Positions 1 through 5,359 of a stretch of 6,070 bases of DNA are shown here, piece by piece. How positions within the stretch are numbered: the stretch's first letter is position 1; every line of letters starts with the position of its first letter. The translations under genes were made by a program, and so were the position numbers. Below the pieces are notes generated by a model. That model made no database searches. It had not been told where the DNA came from and saw only the letters and a list, made by a program, of their open reading frames with translations. The stretch is from NCBI GenBank assembly GCA_903893955.1, contig CAITOG010000300.1, positions 1-6,070 of the forward strand, given 5' to 3'. The stretch is from an uncultured Actinomycetes bacterium (lineage in GTDB: Bacteria > Actinomycetota > Acidimicrobiia > Acidimicrobiales > RAAP-2).

Positions 1-54
1 AAGACGATGCGCCAGGTCCTTGAAGACCGAGCGGCAGCGGGAGAGAGCTACTGA
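1..54 (+). CDS. Possible 3' end of a gene entering from the left (last 17 codons)
   Basis: Frame 1 is open from the window edge and reads KTMRQVLEDRAAAGESY before a TGA at 52-54. The peptide is charged and helical-looking, as the C-terminus of a cytosolic enzyme could be, and about 12 of 17 codons end in G or C. Its stop overlaps by 7 bases the end of the minus-strand glycosyltransferase gene (TAG at 50-48), which would make a tight convergent pair. The alternative is that this is simply untranslated DNA 3' of the glycosyltransferase gene. The fragment is too short to assign a family, and no function is proposed. Confidence 0.35.
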   Translation, partial: KTMRQVLEDRAAAGESY

Positions 55-1637
55 GCGCACGTGGCCGAGGTGCGTTCCAGCACCGTGACCGTGTACTCGT
101 TGACCTTTGACACCTTCGTCACGCTGAAGCATCGCGCTTGGAGGGCGTGGAGGATCACCTTGTGCTCAGGCAAGCCGGTGAACCCTGCGTAGGCGATGGT
201 GACCACACGAGTGGTCGAGCGCAGCCGTTTCGTCAGCCACGTGGTCGAGAAGCCCGATTCCGCGTAGCTCGCCGGCATCAGCAGCACGCCGTGCTGGTTG
301 CCCACCGGCGCGTAGCCAGTGTTGAAGCCAGGGCCGAAGATGAGCGTGACCGCCGGGTCCTCGCCGAAGGCCCACGGCCAACGGGCAGTTCCCTCGATCA
401 CCAGGACCGAGCCAGGGTGGCTTGCGGCCTGTGAGCGGGCCACCGCTGCAGCAGCGCGAAGGTTCCCACCGAGATAGCGCGGTGGGTAGGCGACGGCGAG
501 CACGAGCGGGACGACCACCGCAGCGATCGCAATGATCGAGGCGCATCGGAGGCCGACTTGACTCTTCCTGGCGCTGAGCCGCTGCTGGATCCAGATGGCA
601 CCGGCGACGATGAGGAGCAGGAGGGCAGGGAAAAGATAGGCATCGGTCCGGTTGGAGCCGAGCGGGATCTTGCGAGCAGCAGCAATGAGCACCGCTGCGA
701 CCACCACGCCGATCGGGATGGCCATGGCGCGCCAGGCTGCGATGGCGCCGATGATCACCAGCGCGAGCAAGGCGATGCCGAGAACGGTGTGGAGCGGCTT
801 GAGCGATGTCGCATGTGGAGTGGCGGCGAGCTGCTGGATGAAGATGCCGTTGAGGGTCCTGCGAACCGAGTGCAGCGCCGAGTGGGGCGACGTCAGCGCC
901 AGATAGCTTGGCCGCCAGTAGCGCACGAGCGAGGGCGTCGTCTGGTGTCTGATGATTGCCAGGTAGAGCGCCACGATGAGAGCGCCTGCCACCCCGGCGC
1001 TGCCCAGCAGCCACAGTGTCATCTCTCGGCGGCGCAGCCAGATGACGCAGAGCGTCAGGTAGGCGCCGAGGACGACCACGGCGTTGATGAACGACCACGC
1101 TGCAGTTGCGACGCTGACTGCCGCCAGGATGGCGAGCCGAGCTGGGGTCATCGAACGTCGGACGGCTTCAGCAGCCCAGATGATCGCTGCGGCGCACAGG
1201 ACATCATCTGCATAGGGCTTGATGTGCACCGCGTAGGCCATGGCCTCGTTGGAGCTCGCCAGGATCGCAGCGGCGCCGAGCGCGGCCCAGGCAGGTGCCT
1301 TGAAGTAGGTGGCGAGCAGGTAGATCACAACGATCCCAGCCACGCTGGTGGCCAGATCAGGCAGCTGGAGGAACCAGGTGGTCCCAGGGGCGAGGCTCGT
1401 CCACCCCTGCATGAACAAGGTGAACCCTGGGGTGGTCACCAGCATGTGTGACGAGGTCGAAAGCGGGAAGTGGCTGGTCAGCGCCACCCATGCGTCGTCA
1501 GGGTAGAGCGTGCCCGTCGAGAGGCCACGGGCACGGCCGATCGTGCCGAGGACGACGATGGCGGCCAGAAGCCACCAGCGCCACCGTGCACAGAAGAGTG
1601 CGACCTTCCCGTCAGCCATCTGGCCAGTCTGACTCAC
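48..1637 (-). CDS. Multi-pass membrane glycosyltransferase, GT-C fold (GT39/ArnT/PMT-like)
   Basis: The 529-residue integral membrane protein has about 10-11 predicted hydrophobic helices (roughly residues 22-38, 95-128, 145-157, 167-200, 207-228, 283-301, 305-321, 333-350 and 367-385), then a soluble, probably extracytoplasmic C-terminal domain from about 386 to 529. GT-C features are visible. An acidic DDAW (47-50) sits in the first outer loop after helix 1. TTPGF (68-72) is where this family often has a PPL-like motif. HIKPYADD (138-145) resembles the K/R-P/Q-Y segment of GT39-like proteins. KIPLGSNRTDAYLFP (323-337) resembles their second conserved loop. The family moves sugars from polyprenyl-phosphate donors to lipid, polymer or protein acceptors outside the membrane; the donor and acceptor here are unknown. 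The GTG at 1637 is the first in-frame start. The ATG at 1619 (residue 7) is equally possible, since neither has a clear Shine-Dalgarno site. It follows the acyl-CoA ligase after 35 bases, so translation probably depends on the shared mRNA. It ends with TAG at 50-48. Confidence 0.8.
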   Translation of the reverse strand: MSQTGQMADGKVALFCARWRWWLLAAIVVLGTIGRARGLSTGTLYPDDAWVALTSHFPLSTSSHMLVTTPGFTLFMQGWTSLAPGTTWFLQLPDLATSVAGIVVIYLLATYFKAPAWAALGAAAILASSNEAMAYAVHIKPYADDVLCAAAIIWAAEAVRRSMTPARLAILAAVSVATAAWSFINAVVVLGAYLTLCVIWLRRREMTLWLLGSAGVAGALIVALYLAIIRHQTTPSLVRYWRPSYLALTSPHSALHSVRRTLNGIFIQQLAATPHATSLKPLHTVLGIALLALVIIGAIAAWRAMAIPIGVVVAAVLIAAARKIPLGSNRTDAYLFPALLLLIVAGAIWIQQRLSARKSQVGLRCASIIAIAAVVVPLVLAVAYPPRYLGGNLRAAAAVARSQAASHPGSVLVIEGTARWPWAFGEDPAVTLIFGPGFNTGYAPVGNQHGVLLMPASYAESGFSTTWLTKRLRSTTRVVTIAYAGFTGLPEHKVILHALQARCFSVTKVSKVNEYTVTVLERTSATCAQ

Positions 1638-1672
1638 CCGTCACGCCGGGCATCGACATCGCTCGAGATGGC

Positions 1673-3226
1673 TCAGATTGCTCGGTCGTGACCCTCCCAG
1701 TAGGGATCGCGAAGCTTGCGCTTGTAGAGCTTGCCCGACGGGTCTCGAGGCATGTCCTCGATGAAGTCGATCGTGCGGGGCTGCTTCATCTTCCCGATCT
1801 TGTCGCCGAGGAACTCGATGATCTCAGCGGCGAGCGCGTCGTCGCCCGTAACGCCATCGACCGGCTGGATGACAGCCTTGATCTCCTCGCCCCAGTCAGC
1901 GTTCGGGATGCCGAAGACGGCGACGTCTGCCACCTTGGGATGCATCTGGATCGCGCCTTCGATCTCAGCCGGGTAGATGTTGGCACCGCCCGAGATGATC
2001 ATGTCCGTCTTGCGATCGCACAGGAAGAGGAACCCGTCTTCGTCGAGGTACCCAATGTCGCCGACGGTGAAGAACGAGCCGATCCGGTTCTTGTCGGTCT
2101 TCTCCTTGTCCTTGTGGTACTCGAACGTGCCGGTCTGCATCGACATGTAGACGGTCCCGATGGCACCAGGCTCGGTCAGGCGGTTGCCCTCGTCGTCGAA
2201 GATCCCGATCTCGGAGATCGGCCAAGGGCGACCCACCGTTCCCGGCTTGGTCAGCCATTCCTCGGCTCCCACGACGGTGCCGCCGCCCTCGCTGGCTGCG
2301 TAGTACTCATCCACGGCGTTGCCCCACCACTCGATCATCTGTCGCTTGGTGTCGACCGGGCACGGCGCAGCCGCGTGGATCATGTGGCGCAGCGACGAGA
2401 CGTCGTACTTGGCCCTGGTCTCCTCGGGGAGGCTGAGGAGGCGGTGGAACTGGGTCGGGACCATGTGCGAGGTGGTCACCTTGTACTTCTCGATGAGCTG
2501 GAGCATGCCCTCGGGATCCCACTTGTCCATCACAACCAGCGTGTGGCCGAGGTGGATCGATGCGCCAGCGAATCGGAGGACGGCGGTGTGGTACAGCGGT
2601 GAGCCCACGATGTGGACGTTGCCATCCTGGGGCTGGATCCCGAAGAGGAAGAGGATGCCAGAGAGGCCGAGGGCAGCTTCTTCCGGGGTCGCGCCAGAGA
2701 GTGGACGGTAGACACCCTTGGGCTTGCCCGTCGTGCCGGAGGTGTAGTTCATCACGTCGCCGATGGTCCGATCCTCGGGTGGCGTCGTGGGCTGGGCGTC
2801 GGTGAGCAGCTTGTAGGAGTTGAAGCCGATGATCTCGCCGACAGCGAGGCACGCGGTGCCGCCCAGGCCGGCTTCTTCGGCGGCATCGAGTGCGACCTCC
2901 TCGAAGCGCTCGTGAGCCACGAAGACCTTCGCCTCGGAGTCCTCCAAGATGTAGCCGATCTCGGCACCGACGAGGTGGTGGTTGTTCGGGACCAAGTACC
3001 ACCCAGCCTGCAGGCAGGCGAGGTAGAGCTCGATCATCTCCTGGCCGTTGGGCAGCAAGGTTGCCACGACGTCCCCAGGCTTGAGCCCGAATCGACGCAG
3101 CGCGTGGACCACCTGGTTCGCCCGTCCGAGGAGCTCGCCTGCGGACACCTCTCGTCCATCTGGGGTGACCAGGGCCAGGTGCTCAGGATCCTCGCTCGCG
3201 ATCGCCCAGAAGCCGAAATCAGACAT
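1673..3226 (-). CDS. Acyl-CoA ligase / acyl-CoA synthetase (FadD-type, ANL superfamily)
   Basis: The 517-residue protein should activate a carboxylic acid with ATP to an acyl-adenylate and then form the CoA thioester. All core ANL motifs are intact: the phosphate loop YTSGTTGKPKGV (161-172), the A5 motif YAASEGGG (309-316), the A7/A8 region with VGD (388-390), the DR pair (404-405) and the ISGGANIYPAEIE hinge region (411-423), and the C-terminal lysine K499 in PRDPSGKLYKRKLR, needed for adenylation. The length fits cytosolic FadD enzymes and there is no membrane segment. By general look it belongs with mycobacterial-type FadD proteins acting on fatty, sterol side-chain or related acids; the substrate cannot be read. 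The ATG at 3226 is chosen because AAGGGGG lies 6 bases upstream; the GTG at 3250 lies inside a leader hairpin and has no such support. The gene has its own promoter with a KstR-like operator over the -10, and probably leads an operon with the downstream glycosyltransferase. Confidence 0.92.
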   Translation of the reverse strand: MSDFGFWAIASEDPEHLALVTPDGREVSAGELLGRANQVVHALRRFGLKPGDVVATLLPNGQEMIELYLACLQAGWYLVPNNHHLVGAEIGYILEDSEAKVFVAHERFEEVALDAAEEAGLGGTACLAVGEIIGFNSYKLLTDAQPTTPPEDRTIGDVMNYTSGTTGKPKGVYRPLSGATPEEAALGLSGILFLFGIQPQDGNVHIVGSPLYHTAVLRFAGASIHLGHTLVVMDKWDPEGMLQLIEKYKVTTSHMVPTQFHRLLSLPEETRAKYDVSSLRHMIHAAAPCPVDTKRQMIEWWGNAVDEYYAASEGGGTVVGAEEWLTKPGTVGRPWPISEIGIFDDEGNRLTEPGAIGTVYMSMQTGTFEYHKDKEKTDKNRIGSFFTVGDIGYLDEDGFLFLCDRKTDMIISGGANIYPAEIEGAIQMHPKVADVAVFGIPNADWGEEIKAVIQPVDGVTGDDALAAEIIEFLGDKIGKMKQPRTIDFIEDMPRDPSGKLYKRKLRDPYWEGHDRAI

Positions 3227-3232
3227 CAAAAT

Positions 3233-3239
3233 CCCCCTT
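3233..3239 (-). promoter_or_regulatory. Ribosome binding site fixing the ligase start
   Basis: On the minus strand AAGGGGG lies 6 bases before the ATG at 3226. It is a good purine-rich Shine-Dalgarno sequence and decides for this start over the GTG at 3250, which would add eight residues (MRTPRGIL). Confidence 0.8.
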
Positions 3240-3243
3240 GGCG

Positions 3244-3263
3244 TCCGCACGCATCGGTGCGGA
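3244..3263 (-). promoter_or_regulatory. 7-bp inverted repeat (hairpin) in the ligase 5' leader
   Basis: TCCGCAC (3244-3250) and GTGCGGA (3257-3263) are perfectly complementary around a 6-base loop. The hairpin would lie in the predicted 5' untranslated region of the ligase mRNA, ending 4 bases before the Shine-Dalgarno sequence at 3239-3233. It could stabilise the leader, affect ribosome loading, or be a protein-binding palindrome in the DNA. There is no U-tract and the stem is too close to the start site for a simple terminator. Its role is unknown. Confidence 0.5.
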
Positions 3264-3285
3264 AATCGATCACTTCCGTGTTGGC

Positions 3286-3315
3286 AAGGTAGAACACGTT
3301 CTCGCGCTTCGTCAA
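3286..3315 (-). promoter_or_regulatory. Sigma-70-type promoter of the acyl-CoA ligase operon
   Basis: Read on the minus strand, TTGACG (3315-3310) is a near-consensus -35 box. After 18 bases comes TACCTT (3291-3286), an acceptable TAnnnT -10 box. Transcription would start near 3279, giving a leader of about 50 bases. The KstR-like operator (3303-3290) fills the end of the spacer and the first two bases of the -10, a classic position for repression. The promoter is inferred from pattern alone. Confidence 0.6.
3290..3303. promoter_or_regulatory. KstR-like operator, ligase side
   Basis: The 14-base near-palindrome TAGAACACGTTCTC fits the published KstR consensus TnnAACnnGTTnnA at every defined base but the last, where C replaces A. 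The inner AGAAC/GTTCT arms are perfectly complementary. KstR is the TetR-family repressor of sterol catabolism in mycobacteria and rhodococci. The site overlaps the -10/spacer of the ligase promoter and lies about 120 bases before the start of the divergent propeller gene, so it could affect both directions. No regulator gene is in the window; another TetR protein with a similar site is possible. Confidence 0.68.
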
Positions 3316-3412
3316 CGTCGGTCAGGAGCGTGCCGAGTGCCCGAGAAGTGCCCAGGGCAGCACGCCAGGTGGCACAATGATGCTGAGGGGATCGAACGGT
3401 TCCGTCAGGAGC

Positions 3413-3418
3413 GAGGTG
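3413..3418 (+). promoter_or_regulatory. Ribosome binding site of the secreted propeller gene
   Basis: GAGGTG, an exact match to part of the anti-Shine-Dalgarno target, stands 5 bases before the ATG at 3424. It supports that start, which also places a clean signal peptide at the N-terminus, over upstream in-frame starts lying in the divergent promoter region. Confidence 0.7.
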
Positions 3419-3423
3419 GGGAC

Positions 3424-4353
3424 ATGCTGAGACGGGCCATTGTCATGCTTGCGGCACTTGTGATGGGTGCCTCTGTCACCCTGACCGCGACTGCAGGTGC
3501 GGCGACCTACCCAGGTCGCTCGAGCAGCACGCTGATCCCACTACCCCATCTCGATTACGCCTATCAGCTCGGTTTGTCCTCTCACGGTGGCCTCCACGTC
3601 ACCGACCCTCGCAGCGGCAACGTCTACAAGGTGTCCAATGGGACGATCTCTGTTGGCCGTGACCACTACGGCTGCCCCATCGGTATCGCGTACGACGCCT
3701 CTGGCAACGAGTTCGTGACCGATGGCTGCACAGGAAGGCTCTATGAATTCGCTGCCGGAGCGAGCACAGCGACGGTGCTCGTCAGGCACCTCTCCCAGGG
3801 TGGCTCGAACTCGATCTTGATCAAGTGGGGACGCATCATCCTGGCGAACGAGACAGCGCACACCGTCCTGTCGTTCAACATGGATGGAACCAATCCGACG
3901 ACGCTGCTTGCCGGAGGGTCGGGCGGCGTTGCTCCTGGCTTCTCTCCGACCGGCATCGCATCGGTCGGCAACCGGATCGCGGTGAACGACGGCCAGAGCA
4001 ACACGATCTACCTGTGCGACGAGGGCTGCGCCACCATGAAGACCATCACCGGTGTCGCTGCGTCGAATGACGCGCAGACACTCGCCACCGGAGCCGGAGG
4101 CTCCTTGCTCGAGGCGGCCGGCCGGAACGTGTGGCAGCGAGTCGGCGGGACATGGACGAAGCTCCTGCGCGCACCAGGCAACCTGGACGTGGCCACGATC
4201 TTCACCACGGGGGGAAGTCTCTACTATGTGGCGGAAAGCTGTGGTCGGTCGAAGATCATCATGACCAACCTCGATGGCTCAGGGTCGACGATCCTCTACA
4301 AGAGCCCGACGCTTATCCCGGTCGACGCGCCGAGCCAGCCGAGGGTCTGCTAG
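3424..4353 (+). CDS. Secreted six-repeat beta-propeller protein (NHL/YWTD-like)
   Basis: The 309-residue protein is probably exported. An RR-starting basic n-region (1-4), a hydrophobic core (5-22) and a small-residue stretch ATAGAA (22-27) make a Sec signal peptide, cut near residues 26-27; there is no lipobox cysteine. About six repeats of 25-35 residues follow, near 56-79, 86-120, 131-164, 177-209, 219-248 and 257-292. They alternate 'G-I-A/gap/N-x-I-Y' strands as in NHL, SMP-30 or YWTD propellers; FNMDGTNPTTLL (151-162) and TNLDGSGSTIL (281-291) look most like YWTD blades. Six blades would close a propeller. Six cysteines (84, 102, 198, 202, 273 and the last residue, 309) fit disulfides outside the cell. 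No catalytic residues of SMP-30 lactonases could be identified, so ligand binding or protein contact is as likely as catalysis. It lies between two operator-controlled lipid-metabolism genes, which hints at extracellular substrate sensing or capture, but this is inference. Confidence 0.8.
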   Translation: MLRRAIVMLAALVMGASVTLTATAGAATYPGRSSSTLIPLPHLDYAYQLGLSSHGGLHVTDPRSGNVYKVSNGTISVGRDHYGCPIGIAYDASGNEFVTDGCTGRLYEFAAGASTATVLVRHLSQGGSNSILIKWGRIILANETAHTVLSFNMDGTNPTTLLAGGSGGVAPGFSPTGIASVGNRIAVNDGQSNTIYLCDEGCATMKTITGVAASNDAQTLATGAGGSLLEAAGRNVWQRVGGTWTKLLRAPGNLDVATIFTTGGSLYYVAESCGRSKIIMTNLDGSGSTILYKSPTLIPVDAPSQPRVC

Positions 4354-4378
4354 CGATCATTGCCAGCAACCGCTCTGG

Positions 4379-4396
4379 TGGAACAGGTTCTACCTT
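4379..4396 (+). promoter_or_regulatory. KstR-like operator with overlapping -10, upstream of the SDR gene
   Basis: TGGAACAGGTTCTA (4379-4392) matches TnnAACnnGTTnnA at every defined position. It runs into TACCTT (4391-4396), the same hexamer that serves as -10 for the ligase. A 16-base stretch (GAACnnGTTCTACCTT) is shared with the ligase promoter in the same orientation relative to its gene. The hexamer ends 55 bases before the SDR start; the ligase copy ends 60 bases before its start. At the equivalent -35 position the sequence is CAACCG, not a consensus box, so this promoter may be weak or activator-dependent. The site indicates that the SDR has its own regulated start although it follows the propeller gene in the same direction. 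Confidence 0.7.
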
Positions 4397-4439
4397 CCTG
4401 GCGCTGGCGTTGTAGGGTGCTGCCGGACTCAACGTAGCC

Positions 4440-4446
4440 AAGGAGG
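4440..4446 (+). promoter_or_regulatory. Strong ribosome binding site of the SDR gene
   Basis: AAGGAGG, a near-perfect Shine-Dalgarno sequence, ends 4 bases before the ATG at 4451. It fixes the start over the longer in-frame extension back to 4274, which would run through the propeller gene and the operator. Confidence 0.85.
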
Positions 4447-4450
4447 CGAC

Positions 4451-5359
4451 ATGGCTGGATATCTCGACGGCAAGGTGGTGGCGATCACTGGTGGCGGTGG
4501 TGGCATCGGGCGAGCGGTGGCGATCGCCGCTGCAGCCGAAGGTGCCAAGGTCATCGTGGCCGACATCGGCGTCTCGATGGCCGGCGAGGACCCGTCAAGC
4601 GAGCCTGCCAACGCGGTGGTGGCCGAGATCAAGGCAGCAGGCGGCGAAGCGATTGCCGTCGCTGACGACGTCTCGACGATGGATGGCGGGAGCCACATCG
4701 TCGACACCGCGATCGAGACGTGGGGCCGAATCGACGGCGTCGTTGCGGTGGCGGGCATCCTGCGAGAGCGCATGCTCTTCAACATGTCCGAGGACGAGTG
4801 GGATGCAGTCATCGCGACGCACCTCAAGGGGCACTTCACCGTGATCCGCGCCGCTGCAGCGGTGATGCGCAAGCAGGAGGGTGGTGGCTCGATCGTCGGA
4901 TTCACCTCTGGCGCGTTCTCGGGCTCGGTCGCCCAGGCGAACTACGCCGCGGCGAAGGGTGGCATCGTCTCCCTCGTCCGTTCCGCCGCTGCGGGCCTCT
5001 ACCGCTACGGGGTGACAGCGAACTGCATCGCGCCGGTCGCTCGTACCCGCATGAGCGAGAACGTGCCCATGGAGCTCGCCGAGATGGGCGACCCGGAGGA
5101 CATCGCGCCGATGGTCATCTACCTGCTCAGCGACAAGGCCAAGGACGTCACGGGGCAGATCTACACGGTGGTCGGCAACAAGATCGCAGTGTGGAACCAG
5201 CCGAGAGAGGTGCGCGCCATGTACGCCGCGTCCCGCTGGACCCCAGAGGAGATCGAGGCACGCCTGCCGTCGACCGTCGGCGTCGAGCGCATGGAGCTGA
5301 TCGACAAGCTCGAGGAGTACCGCAAGGCCGCAGCCTCGGGGGACAAGCCGAACACCTGA
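4451..5359 (+). CDS. NAD-dependent short-chain dehydrogenase/reductase (HSD17B4-like SDR)
   Basis: The 302-residue protein has a Rossmann fold and should oxidise a hydroxy group, or reduce a ketone, with a nicotinamide cofactor. The cofactor loop is TGGGGGIG (13-20). D38 at the end of strand 2 favours NAD(H) over NADP(H). The following long loop, DIGVSMAGEDPSSEPANAVV, is of the kind seen in the dehydrogenase part of human 17-beta-HSD4 and actinobacterial relatives, including mycobacterial SDRs of the sterol regulon. Y165 and K169 of YxxxK are present. The serine is less regular: S153 is 12 residues before the tyrosine rather than 13, and T152 occupies the usual place. The NNAG segment reads AVAG (99-102), and H124 stands where classical SDRs have the active-site asparagine, as in HSD17B4 relatives. 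The C-terminus is about 50 residues longer than a minimal SDR and ends in a charged helix (about 276-295). A KstR-like operator precedes it. It probably works with the acyl-CoA ligase in a lipid or sterol pathway; the substrate is not known. Confidence 0.88.
   Translation: MAGYLDGKVVAITGGGGGIGRAVAIAAAAEGAKVIVADIGVSMAGEDPSSEPANAVVAEIKAAGGEAIAVADDVSTMDGGSHIVDTAIETWGRIDGVVAVAGILRERMLFNMSEDEWDAVIATHLKGHFTVIRAAAAVMRKQEGGGSIVGFTSGAFSGSVAQANYAAAKGGIVSLVRSAAAGLYRYGVTANCIAPVARTRMSENVPMELAEMGDPEDIAPMVIYLLSDKAKDVTGQIYTVVGNKIAVWNQPREVRAMYAASRWTPEEIEARLPSTVGVERMELIDKLEEYRKAAASGDKPNT

Noticed and set aside
558..1451. Long plus-strand open frames opposite the glycosyltransferase, and similar ones opposite the ligase (1448-2602, 2612-3292).
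   Set aside because: Their products are rich in Arg, Asp, Gly and His with no recognisable domain, and they mirror the real minus-strand genes, as expected for antisense frames in GC-rich DNA.
1612..1659. A 15-codon leader peptide (MSMPGVTGESDWPDG) on the minus strand between ligase and glycosyltransferase, ending across the ATG at 1619.
   Set aside because: It has no good ribosome binding site, and an open frame this short arises easily by chance in a 35-base gap plus overlap. Translational coupling remains possible but is not supported.
3394..3402. GAAC-G-GTTC near the propeller ribosome binding site as a third KstR-like operator.
   Set aside because: The half-sites are one base apart instead of two and the outer T/A positions do not fit TnnAACnnGTTnnA, so it does not belong to the same site class.
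3321..3413. Direct repeat GTCAGGAGCG at 3321-3330 and 3404-3413.
   Set aside because: It is only 10 bases, with no symmetry and no further similarity around it; the second copy is probably just part of the ribosome binding region.
3238..3423. Longer N-terminus for the propeller protein starting at 3238.
   Set aside because: It would run through the ligase promoter and operator and bury the signal peptide 62 residues in; the ATG at 3424 has GAGGTG at good spacing.
4351..4410. Possible terminator after the propeller gene (CCAG...CTGG near 4364-4379).
   Set aside because: Only 4 base pairs with a long loop and no T-tract; the region is better explained by the operator and promoter of the SDR.
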